DNA of 20,128 nucleotides, taken from assembly GCA_963758025.1 (NCBI GenBank), contig CAVWUA010000025.1:1-20128 (forward strand), written 5' to 3'. The translations under genes were made by a program, and so were the position numbers. The DNA is from CAVWUA01 sp963758025 (GTDB lineage Bacteria; Planctomycetota; Planctomycetia; Isosphaerales; Isosphaeraceae). Positions 1-6,576 of this stretch are shown here, piece by piece (within the stretch, counting starts at the first letter, position 1; each line of letters opens with the position of its first letter). The notes below the pieces were generated by a model. It was given only the letters and a program-made list of their open reading frames with translations. It did no database searches and was not told the DNA's origin.

Positions 1-6
1 CACCGA

Positions 7-581
7 TTACTTTTGACGCTCACCGTCGCGTATCTCTGGCGAAGATGTCACGCCTCTCATTTTGCGAGGCCGTAGAATCCCCAGCTTTTCAGCGATCAAC
101 TCGAATCCGACTTCTCCTTTGAATGGCTTGATATCGGCTTCGAGGTTACGAAGTTTCACTTATTGCCACGTTGAGAACATCGTCGATTGCTTCTGGATGA
201 ATTCCCTCGGCAGGGTGTAGAACTCAGGCTCTTTCTTCCCCATCGTTCCATCATTCCTTCCAAAGAACTTCCCGATGTTCAGGAACACAACGATGAGGAA
301 GTCAAAAGCACTGAGGCTCGCTTGTTTCACGGGAAAGCCTCGGTCACAGTCCGTGGCATAACGGCTCTTGACCTGAATCCGGACCTGAGCGAGTTCGCCA
401 TTTCGAGGTCATGCCTTGGATCGGGATAAATGCAAATCAGATCATACCCCTCGTGATTTGGCGGGGCTTTGTAGGTCAGGATATTCCGCCGCATCAAGTA
501 TCCCATGACGAGGAATTCAGCACCGGCTGAAACAACAGGCAATCGCAACCAGTCCCGCCCCGACATCTTCCTCTCAGCCAT
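7..581 (-). pseudogene. Broken PD-(D/E)XK nuclease-like protein
   Basis: Three stretches of one protein can be read on the minus strand. The first starts at ATG 581 (preceded by GGGAGAG) and contains AGAEFLVMGYLMRRN and a GYDLICIYPDPR segment. Around position 405-425 the frame must shift by one base to continue as GELAQVRIQVKSRY and on to FYTLPREFIQKQ. An in-frame TAA at 160-162 follows, yet the same frame continues sensibly beyond it (RNLEADIKPFKGEVGFELIA) to a stop at 7-9. The YDL Asp plus the QVK core, and an ending with GFELIAEKLGI, resemble small PD-(D/E)XK nuclease-fold proteins of the DUF4365-like or PF11645-like kind; the family is inferred from pattern, not from a search. The frameshift could be a sequencing error, but frameshift plus nonsense codon suggests real decay. 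It starts 33 bases after the stop of the small membrane protein gene, so the two were probably co-transcribed. Confidence 0.7.
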
Positions 582-614
582 CCAACTCTCCCGATTCTCC
601 GGGCAACCTGACCC

Positions 615-872
615 TCAATCCGACCCGTGCAGCTTCACCATCTTATTGTACATGCCCATCATCAAGATCGTGGGGGCCCAGTGGCCGACGAAGATGGCGG
701 CGGTCTTCCGGCCGGAGAGGTACATCAGGGCGGCCAGGCCGGCGGAACCCATCGCCGCGCTCAGATAGATGCCCGAGGGGACCAGGCTGGTGAAGTGCTC
801 GACGCGCTTGGTGAATTCGCCTTCCTCGTGCTGGCCTGGGCGGACGCTGAATTCGAATTCGGCGGGTGCCAT
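615..872 (-). CDS. Small two-helix membrane protein, unknown function
   Basis: An 85-residue protein starting MAPAEFEFSV. The start at 872 was chosen because GAGAGG lies about 6 bases upstream and because the longer reading (to 1175) adds low-complexity sequence typical of spurious GC-rich frames. The first 30 residues are polar and charged. Two hydrophobic stretches follow: about residues 34-52 (YLSAAMGSAGLAALMYL) and about 57-75 (KTAAIFVGHWAPTILMMGMY), joined by a short SGRK turn. It ends in a basic/polar tail (NKMVKLHGSD). There are no catalytic motifs and no signal peptide. It is transcribed divergently from the aldehyde dehydrogenase across a 208-bp gap. I do not recognise the family; a small accessory or structural membrane protein is all that can be said. 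Confidence 0.7.
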   Translation of the reverse strand: MAPAEFEFSVRPGQHEEGEFTKRVEHFTSLVPSGIYLSAAMGSAGLAALMYLSGRKTAAIFVGHWAPTILMMGMYNKMVKLHGSD

Positions 873-1080
873 GGGATGCCTCTCTGGTTGTTGTTTGGGG
901 GATTTTGAACGGATTGCGGGAATTCCCGCGAATCTCATGCCGGGCTCCAAGGTGCCGGGTCGATTGAACGATGGGGGAGGTGTGGGGTATCGTGGGGGGA
1001 TCGGGACGCTCGGGTTCAACGGGCGTCCGTGACGAATTCGCACACGTTTTTCCAACAACTCCAAAAGGGAGACTCTCCAC

Positions 1081-2543
1081 ATGGCCACCGCCACCGCCCC
1101 GAAACTCGGCACCCAGATGTACATCGACGGCCACTGGTGCGACGCCGACAGCGGGAAGACGCTGGCCGTGATCAACCCGGCGGACGAGTCGACGATCGCC
1201 GAGGTCGCCTACGGCGGCCGGGCCGAGGCGAGCGGGCGATCGAGGCCGCCGCGAAGGCCATGCCCGCCTGGCGGGCCATCTCGGTGTACGAGCGGGCGAA
1301 GATCCTCAAGAGGACCGCCGACCTGATGCGCGAGCGGGCCGACCACATCGCCCGGACGCTGACCCTGGAGCAGGGCAAGCCCCTGCCCGAGGCGAAGGCG
1401 GAGGTCCTGCACTCGGCCGACACCTTCGAGTGGTTCGCCGAGGAGGGGAAGCGGGCCTACGGCCGGATCATCCCGCCGGCCAACGCGGCCAAGCGGCATT
1501 ACGCGATCAAGCACCCGGTCGGGGTGGTCGCCACGATCACCCCGTGGAACTTCCCCGTCACGCTGCCCAGCCGCAAGATCGCCCCGGCCCTGGCCGCCGG
1601 CTGCACGATCGTCAGCCGACCGGCCGACCAGACGCCGCTCTGCCTGATCGCGGTCTTCGAGTGCCTGGCCGACGCCGGGCTTCCCCCCGGCGTGGCGAAC
1701 CTGGTGATGGGCCCGGCGCGGGAGCTGGCCGACGCCTTCTTCGAGCACCCGGAGGTCCGCAAGATCAGCTTCACCGGCTCCACGGAGGTCGGCAAGGAGC
1801 TGATCCGCCGCTCGGCCGACCAGGTCAAGCGGCTCAGCCTGGAGCTGGGCGGCCACGCCCCCTTGATCGTCTTCCCGGACGCCGACGTGGAGCAGGTCGC
1901 CAAGGCGGCCGTCATCGGCAAGTTCCGCAACAACGGCCAGGTCTGCATCGCGCCGTCGCGGTTCTACGTCCACGAGAAGATCAGCAAGGACTTCACCGAG
2001 GCGGCCGTCGAGCTGGCCAAGGGGCTGAAGCTGGGCAACGGCCTGGACGAAGGCGTGCAGGTCGGCCCGATGTTCGAGGAGAAGGCGATGGACAAGACGG
2101 TCGAGCTGATCGAGGACGCCCGCGCGAAGGGGGCGAAGATCCTCACCGGCGGCGGCCGGTCCACCCGGTTCGAGAAGGGATACTTCTTCGAGCCGACCGT
2201 GATCCGCGAGGTCGACGGCCAGATGCGGATCATGACCGAGGAGCCGTTCGCCCCCGTCATGCCGCTGCTGGACTTCTCCAAGCTCGACGACGTGATCGCC
2301 GCCGCCAACGACACCCCGTATGGCCTGGCGGCCTACGTGTTCACCAATGACCTGACCGTCGCCACCCGCATGGCCGAGGGCCTGGAGGCCGGCATCATCG
2401 GCATCAACGACCCGGTCCCCGCCACCCCGCAATGCCCGTTCGGCGGCATGAAGGAATCGGGCCTGGGCCGCGAGCTGGGCATCGAGGGGCTCGACGCCTA
2501 CCTGGAGACGAAGTTCGTCTCGGTCGGCCTGCGGGAGTCGTGA
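1081..2543 (+). CDS. NAD(P)-dependent aldehyde dehydrogenase, succinate-semialdehyde type (one frameshift)
   Basis: Oxidises an aldehyde to its acid with NAD(P)+ in the cytoplasm. The ATG at 1081 follows AAGGGAG and gives MATATAPKLGTQMYIDGHWC. Near 1225-1236 one base appears missing (GAGGCGAGCGGGCG for an expected GAGGCGGAGCGG), after which the frame continues ERAIEAAAKAMPAW to the TGA at 2541-2543. The restored protein is about 487 residues, normal for the family. Visible motifs are the TPWNFP loop with catalytic Asn, FTGSTEVGK of the nucleotide fold, general base Glu255 in LELGGHAP, nucleophile Cys289 in NNGQVCIAPSR, and PFGGMKESGLGRE near the C-terminus. The Glu-Cys spacing of 34 is the usual one. 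EWFAEEGKRAYGRIIP and DAYLETKFVSVGL resemble GabD-like succinate-semialdehyde dehydrogenases, but the substrate is inferred. The usual Lys of the K-P-A/S-x-Q-T-P coenzyme site is Arg (SRPADQTP). The gene stands alone between a divergent neighbour and a terminator. The shift is probably an assembly error. Confidence 0.88.
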
Positions 2544-2559
2544 TCCTTTCTTGGAGACG

Positions 2560-2617
2560 CCTCGCCGACCTTCACCAGGATTCGAGGAGCCCCGAATCCT
2601 GGTGAAGATGAGCGAGG
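2560..2617 (+). terminator. Long hairpin downstream of the aldehyde dehydrogenase
   Basis: A perfect 15-bp stem, CTTCACCAGGATTCG (2570-2584) pairing with CGAATCCTGGTGAAG (2593-2607), has an 8-base loop. An outer CCTCGC/GCGAGG stem (2560-2565 with 2612-2617) extends it. It begins 16 bases after the dehydrogenase stop and separates it from the next gene, which has its own ribosome binding site. There is no clear T-run, so it may act as a Rho-assisted terminator or an mRNA 3' end stabiliser. Confidence 0.65.
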
Positions 2618-2690
2618 AGACTCCTTACTTGCCGGGCTTCCGCGTCCACCTGTCGCGGATCTTCGGCACATAGAACGAGGAGCGAAACCG

Positions 2691-3437
2691 ATGGGACTCG
2701 ACGGCGTGGAGATCGTGATGGAGGTGGAGGAAACCTTTGACATCACGATCGCGGACAAGGACGCGGAGCAGCTCGTGACGGTGGGAGATCTTTACCAGTA
2801 CATCCTGCGAAAGATCGACCTGAACATGAACCGCGACGACGGGGAGCGACCTTGCCTGAGCGCGCTGGCCTTTTACCGGCTCCGACGCACCCTGATGGGA
2901 ACATTCGGGGCCGAACGTCGGCACGTCCGCCCCTCGGCGACGACGGAAACGCTCATCGGCCAGGAGGAGGGCCGGCGTGCCTCCTGGAAGCGGCTGGCGA
3001 GGGAACTCGGCTGGCGCCTGCCGGAGCTGCAACGGCCCGGTTGGATGCCAAAGGCCCTGACCGTCCTGCTGTGGGCGACGCCCCCGACGGTGATGACCGC
3101 GTGGGTGAGCCTGCAAGGCGTGGATCAGGTGACGTGGAAAGAGGCCCTCCTGCTGGGTTGCTGGACCATTCCGTTCCTGCCGCTGATCGCCCTGGCGGCG
3201 TACAGGGCCACGCTCCCCTATGCGACCTGTCTTCCGGAGAATTGCGCAACCGTCGGCGGAATGGCCCATCAAGTCGTGCGCCGGAACTTCGCCATCATCC
3301 ATCGAGAAGCTGGCGGATGGAGCCGACCCGAGGAGGTCTGGGAGACCCTGCGCGACCTGCTCGCGGGTATCCTGGGCGTCTCCCGCGAGTTGATCACGCC
3401 AGAGGCGAATTTCCTCAAGGACCTGGGGATGGATTGA
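2691..3437 (+). CDS. Membrane-anchored, circularly permuted acyl-carrier-protein-like protein
   Basis: A 248-residue protein with GAGGAG (2677-2682) eight bases before the ATG. Residues 1-40 read MGLDGVEIVMEVEETF then DAEQLVTVGDLYQYIL, which matches ACP helices II-IV starting at the attachment site; Gly2 lies where ACP has the phosphopantetheine Ser. Residues 211-248 (EEVWETLRDLLAGILGV, then ITPEANFLKDLGMD) match ACP helix I and the following loop and stop at the Asp just before that Ser. Two hydrophobic helices lie between the halves (about 120-140 and 152-171), so both ends should face the same side, presumably the cytoplasm. Residues 58-90 (FYRLRRTLMGTFG, VRPSATTETLI) and 186-200 (ATVGGMAHQVVRRNF) look like further ACP-like fragments. 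No Ser is available for phosphopantetheinylation at the junction. Function unknown; a scaffold or docking role in lipid or polyketide metabolism is only a guess. The gene ends in a terminator shared with the convergent operon. Confidence 0.85.
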   Translation: MGLDGVEIVMEVEETFDITIADKDAEQLVTVGDLYQYILRKIDLNMNRDDGERPCLSALAFYRLRRTLMGTFGAERRHVRPSATTETLIGQEEGRRASWKRLARELGWRLPELQRPGWMPKALTVLLWATPPTVMTAWVSLQGVDQVTWKEALLLGCWTIPFLPLIALAAYRATLPYATCLPENCATVGGMAHQVVRRNFAIIHREAGGWSRPEEVWETLRDLLAGILGVSRELITPEANFLKDLGMD

Positions 3438-3462
3438 GCCGGGCTACGAAATCCGGCTCAAT
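3433..3462. terminator. Bidirectional terminator spanning two convergent stop codons
   Basis: ATTGAGCCGG (3433-3442) and CCGGCTCAAT (3453-3462) form a perfect 10-bp stem with a 10-base loop. The stem contains the TGA of the plus-strand ACP-like gene (3435-3437) in one arm and the TGA of the minus-strand NYN gene (complement of 3458-3460) in the other. The symmetry suggests one hairpin ends transcription from both sides. No strong T-run is present on either strand. Confidence 0.7.
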
Positions 3463-3904
3463 CGCTGGCGTCGGCCTCGGGCAAGCGATCCAGCCTTCGC
3501 CAGAGGGAGGAGGCCCCCTCCACTGGGGAACCCAGTTCTTCCACCCGCTCTCGGAGCGTGCGGTCGGACGTGATGACACAGAAGGCGTCGGGCTGTGCGT
3601 TGACGAGTTTGACGATTCGATCATCGGCGGCGTTCGGGCCGCCGCGCTGGGCGTAGAAGACCTCGACGCCATCGTGACGCCCCTCGGGCAGGTCGGGCAA
3701 CGGCTTGCCGTCCAGCACGAGCGCGACCGGCTCCCCCTTCGGTGGCGACCAGGTGTTTGAGCCGCGCGAACAGCCGCCGCACGGCGCCGTCACGATCGCG
3801 CCACCAGCCGTCCGGCGCGTGCCGATGACGTTCATGCCGTCGATCAGGAGGCGACGGCCCGGCCCGGCGTCAGGCGATGCGCTGGTCTCGGCAGGTCCGC
3901 TCAT
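3458..3904 (-). CDS. NYN-domain (PIN-like) RNase-family protein, with two compensating frameshifts
   Basis: A protein of about 148 residues of the YacP-like NYN/PIN nuclease fold, a family of metal-dependent RNases. The start at 3904 has GGAGG six bases upstream (complement of 3911-3915) and overlaps the end of the preceding gene by 35 bases. Motifs are RRLLIDGMNVIGTR (first acidic residue), ALVLDGKPLP, GGPNAADDRIVKLV and CVITSDRTLRERV (later acidic residues). Between the first and second motifs the plain reading is nonsense-like, but the next frame gives DGWWRDRDGAVRRLFARLK and HLVATEG. A missing base near 3819-3826 and an extra base in the C-run at 3733-3737 therefore enclose a locally shifted stretch. 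Both ends are in frame, so an uncorrected translation keeps its length but has about 30 wrong residues. It is the last gene of the ispG / DUF4058-like / NYN run. Confidence 0.8.
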   Translation of the reverse strand: MSGPAETSASPDAGPGRRLLIDGMNVIGTRRTAGGAIVTAPCGGCSRGSNTWSPPKGEPVALVLDGKPLPDLPEGRHDGVEVFYAQRGGPNAADDRIVKLVNAQPDAFCVITSDRTLRERVEELGSPVEGASSLWRRLDRLPEADASD

Positions 3905-4562
3905 AGGTCGCCTCCAGGTCGATCGGCAGGCAGATGGCCCCGCGAAGCCAGAGGGGCAAGGTCGGGAGCGGATCGCCGACGGCCAGCGTCTCCTGCCAGA
4001 TGTCGAGTTCGGGGCAGTCCTGGCGCTCGACCGGCCGATAGGATGCGGCGTAGAGGTCCGTCCCGAGCCGGGAGGCGCCGGGATCATCCCGGCGGGCCAG
4101 CAACTCGTCGTTCAGGTTGGCCCGCCGCCCGGTCACGATGTCGACGACGACCAGGCCGATCCCTTGTTGCAAGTACGCCTCGCACTTCGACACGAAGGCG
4201 TTCCGGTGGGCCGGCCGGTCCTTGTTCGCCGGACTGACCAGTTCGACGGCCCCGGCCAGGACGGGGCCGGCCTCGCCGCTGTAGACCAGGACCTCGACGA
4301 TGTCTCCCACCAGCACGAAGGGCACCGTCTGCGTCGGTGCGGGGGGAGACCATGAGGAACCGGAGTCCGACGGAGATCCCCCCGGCTCCTCGAACGTCGC
4401 CACGTCGATCTCGATGCCGAACTGCACGTTCGGCTCGGCGAAGTATCCTTCGGGCAGTCGCTCGTTGAGGTCCGTGGCGATGGAAGACGCCCAGCCATTG
4501 TGGAATGCGTGCCAGTGCCGCCGGAGGCTCAAGGGGGGACGGAAGTGGTCGCGCAGGGGCAT
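3870..4562 (-). CDS. DUF4058-like protein, unknown function
   Basis: About 230 residues from the chosen start MPLRDHFRPPLS at 4562. A start at 4604 would add 14 residues and overlap ispG; the MPLRDHF start is preferred because it looks like the family's usual N-terminus and has GAGG about 10 bases upstream. Visible segments are HAFHNGWASSIATDLNERLP, GYFAEPNVQFGIEIDVATFE, VELVSPANKDRPAHRNAFV, KCEAYLQQGIGLVVVDIVTG and a C-terminal LPLWLRGAICLPIDLEATYE. The order of acidic residues, ELVSPANK and a hydrophobic strand LVVVDIV recalls PD-(D/E)XK/Uma2-type folds, and the pattern resembles DUF4058 proteins common in planctomycetes and cyanobacteria. Catalytic activity has not been shown for this kind of protein as far as I know. 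It lies 34 bases after ispG and overlaps the NYN gene. Confidence 0.7.
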   Translation of the reverse strand: MPLRDHFRPPLSLRRHWHAFHNGWASSIATDLNERLPEGYFAEPNVQFGIEIDVATFEEPGGSPSDSGSSWSPPAPTQTVPFVLVGDIVEVLVYSGEAGPVLAGAVELVSPANKDRPAHRNAFVSKCEAYLQQGIGLVVVDIVTGRRANLNDELLARRDDPGASRLGTDLYAASYRPVERQDCPELDIWQETLAVGDPLPTLPLWLRGAICLPIDLEATYERTCRDQRIA

Positions 4563-4596
4563 GAACCGGTCACCTCGTCGCGGTCGGCCGAGCGGC

Positions 4597-5763
4597 TCAG
4601 CCAAGCACCGTCAGGGCCGACGCCTTCTTGGCCTTTTCCTTCTCCTCGTAGGACTTCAGGGCGGGCGTCTCCTCGGCGAAGCGCTCGACCTCTTCCAGCA
4701 GGGCCTGGACCATCTCCGCTTCCTTGACGTGGCGGATCGGCACGCCCCGCTTGAAGATGATCCCCTTGCCGCCGCCGGCGGCGATGCCGAGATCCGCCTC
4801 CTTGGCCTCGCCGAAGCCGTTGACCAGGCAGCCGAGGATGCTGATCCGCAGGGGGTTCTTGAGCCCCTTCATCTGCTCCTCGACCTCGGCGACGATCCGC
4901 TCCAGGTCGATGTCCAGACGGCCGCAGGTCGGGCAGGCGACGACCTCGGGACGGTTCACGCGGCGGTCGCAGGCGCGGAGGATGTCGAACCCGGCGGCGA
5001 TCTCGGGCACCGGGTCCCCCAGCAGGGAGACGCGGATCGTGTCGCCGATGCCTCGCAGGAGGATCGCGCCGATCCCCGCGGCGCTCTTCAAGGTGCCGTA
5101 TTCCTTCGAGCCCGCCTCGGTGATCCCGACGTGCGTCGGATAGTTGCTCCGGGCGGCGAACTGGGTGTACGTCTCGACGGCCGTCGGCACGTGGCTCGAC
5201 TTCACCGAGACGATGATGTCGTGGTAACCCAGGCTCTCGGCGATCTCGATATTGCGCAGGGCGCTCTCGACCAGGGCCTCGGGGCAGGGGAAGCCGTACT
5301 TCTCGATCAGGTCCTTCTCCAGACTGCCGGAGTTGACCCCGACCCGCATCGGCACGCCTTTGTCCTTGGCCTTGCGGATGACCTCTTTATAACGCTCCAG
5401 GCCGCCGATATTGCCCGGGTTGATGCGGATCTTATCCACGGCGCGTCGGCCGCTGGGGGTGACGGCATCCAGGCAGGCCAGGGCCATGCGATAGTCGTAG
5501 TGGATGTCGGCGATCAGGGGGATGCGGATCTGGTCGCGGATCAGCTTGACCCCCTCGACATCCTCCTTCTTCGGGACCGTGACGCGCACGATCTCGCAGC
5601 CGGCCTCCTCCAGGCGGTGGATCTGGGCGACCGTGGCCTCCACGTTGAAGGTGTCGGTTGTCGTCATCGACTGGACCCAGATCGGATTCTCGCCGCCGAC
5701 GATATGGTCGCCGACGCCGACCTCGCGCGTCTTGTGCCGTTGGATCACCGAAGCATAGGCCAT
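4597..5763 (-). CDS. ispG: 4-hydroxy-3-methylbut-2-enyl-diphosphate synthase (IspG/GcpE)
   Basis: A 388-residue protein that carries out the reductive ring opening of methylerythritol cyclodiphosphate to HMBPP in the MEP isoprenoid pathway, using a [4Fe-4S] cluster. The TIM-barrel part starts with IWVQSMTTTDTFNVEAT and includes PLIADIHYDYRMAL, KIRINPGNIGG and RVGVNSGSLEKDL. Cluster ligands are Cys277 and Cys280 (ACPTCGR), Cys312 (ILGCLVNG) and Glu319, with the same spacing as E. coli C270/C273/C305/E312. The length is that of the compact bacterial form, without the inserted domain of plant enzymes. The usual NGPGE around the Glu ligand reads NGFGE (codon TTC). A Lys/Glu-rich tail follows residue 365. 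It is the first gene of a minus-strand run with the DUF4058-like and NYN genes; their link to isoprenoid synthesis is unclear. Confidence 0.96.
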   Translation of the reverse strand: MAYASVIQRHKTREVGVGDHIVGGENPIWVQSMTTTDTFNVEATVAQIHRLEEAGCEIVRVTVPKKEDVEGVKLIRDQIRIPLIADIHYDYRMALACLDAVTPSGRRAVDKIRINPGNIGGLERYKEVIRKAKDKGVPMRVGVNSGSLEKDLIEKYGFPCPEALVESALRNIEIAESLGYHDIIVSVKSSHVPTAVETYTQFAARSNYPTHVGITEAGSKEYGTLKSAAGIGAILLRGIGDTIRVSLLGDPVPEIAAGFDILRACDRRVNRPEVVACPTCGRLDIDLERIVAEVEEQMKGLKNPLRISILGCLVNGFGEAKEADLGIAAGGGKGIIFKRGVPIRHVKEAEMVQALLEEVERFAEETPALKSYEEKEKAKKASALTVLG

Positions 5764-6024
5764 CGTCTTGCCGTCCTATCCTGTTGAGACGTCACGCCTT
5801 CGCGCAATCTTCACATGCGCGGTCAATCCGCTGAAGATTATGGTAGTCCGGGGCTCTCGGGGGGTCAAGGTCGGGTGCGTCCGGGTGAGCTGATCGTGGT
5901 GCAACTGGCGTTCACGACGCGAGCGCGGCGCGAGCCTCCGGCTGCCGGAGCCGGGGAAACATCGCGGCCGGTTCGCCTTCGCAAGCGGGAGGCCCACGCC
6001 GATTTCAAAAAGGAGTCGGCATCG

Positions 6025-6537
6025 TCAGGAGTTTTTCAAGGGATCGGCCGCGGCCTTCCAGTAGGCGAAGGTGTCGGAGGTGATTCCCGACGCGCCGCTG
6101 TCCCGGTAATGCTTCAGGAACGTGAAGAACGCCCGGCTCTGGTCCTCCAGCCCCAGCAATCGGAGGCTGCTCAGCACGCGCGTGATCCGCAGCCAGTTGT
6201 GGTTAGGATACGCGAAGACGGACTTCTTTCGCTCGAAAGTCGGCGCCTCCGTGACCTGGCCGTTCCGGAGTTGCAGGCCGAGGAACGCCAGGAAGACCTC
6301 GAAGGAACGCAGCAGGTTTTCGCGCAGGGTGGGGTCGGAGCGGAATTCCGCCAGGTCCGCATCGGTCAGCAGCGGTGCGTCCGGGTTGAACCGGCTGGGT
6401 TCTCTCAGCGGGAAGAGCCACTGGATGAAGTCGTGGATTGCCTCCAGTTGGTCGTCGTTGTATGCCTGGATCTCAGAGAGCGTCCGGCCCTCGCTGTCGG
6501 TGGCGGTCCCCCGATAAAAGTCGGTCAACGCGGACAT
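6025..6537 (-). CDS. OGFr-like conserved domain protein
   Basis: A 170-residue protein that is almost entirely the opioid growth factor receptor conserved region (PF04664-like). Recognisable pieces are FYRGTATDSEGRTLSEIQAY, LEAIHDFIQWLFPLREPSRF, NPDAPLLTDADLAEF and NHNWLRITRVLSSLRLLG. The FYxG..xD..GR.L.xI start and the HDFIQWLFP core are the hallmarks of this domain. The name comes from the vertebrate receptor; bacterial members have no established role and there is no signal peptide or membrane helix, so it should be cytoplasmic. AAAGGAGA sits about 9 bases before the ATG. It follows the BNR gene by 39 bases and is the last gene of the four-gene minus-strand run. A 261-bp gap with no obvious gene separates it from ispG. 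Confidence 0.85.
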   Translation of the reverse strand: MSALTDFYRGTATDSEGRTLSEIQAYNDDQLEAIHDFIQWLFPLREPSRFNPDAPLLTDADLAEFRSDPTLRENLLRSFEVFLAFLGLQLRNGQVTEAPTFERKKSVFAYPNHNWLRITRVLSSLRLLGLEDQSRAFFTFLKHYRDSGASGITSDTFAYWKAAADPLKNS

Positions 6538-6576
6538 CGGGACGGTCTCCTTTCGTGCCTGGGAGCCGGCGGAGGA

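Noticed and set aside
873..1175. N-terminal extension of the small membrane protein
   Set aside because: The added 100 residues are Pro/Arg-rich with no conserved look, whereas ATG 872 has a good ribosome binding site.
1209..2432. 407-codon open frame on the minus strand opposite the aldehyde dehydrogenase
   Set aside because: Low-complexity Arg/Gly/Asp-rich sequence with no motif; it is the antisense shadow of a well-supported enzyme in GC-rich DNA.
3438..3457. Possibility that the ACP-like gene is truncated by a frameshift at its end
   Set aside because: No frame after 3437 reads as ACP helix II, and the missing half is found intact at the N-terminus, so the ends look natural.
4300..5787. 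495-codon plus-strand frame opposite ispG
   Set aside because: Composition is Asp/Leu/Gly-rich and repetitive; ispG on the other strand has all cluster ligands with correct spacing.
5936..5950. CTCCGG-CTG-CCGGAG hairpin between the OGFr-domain gene and ispG
   Set aside because: Only 6 bp with no T-run and placed mid-gap; too common by chance in GC-rich DNA to call a terminator.
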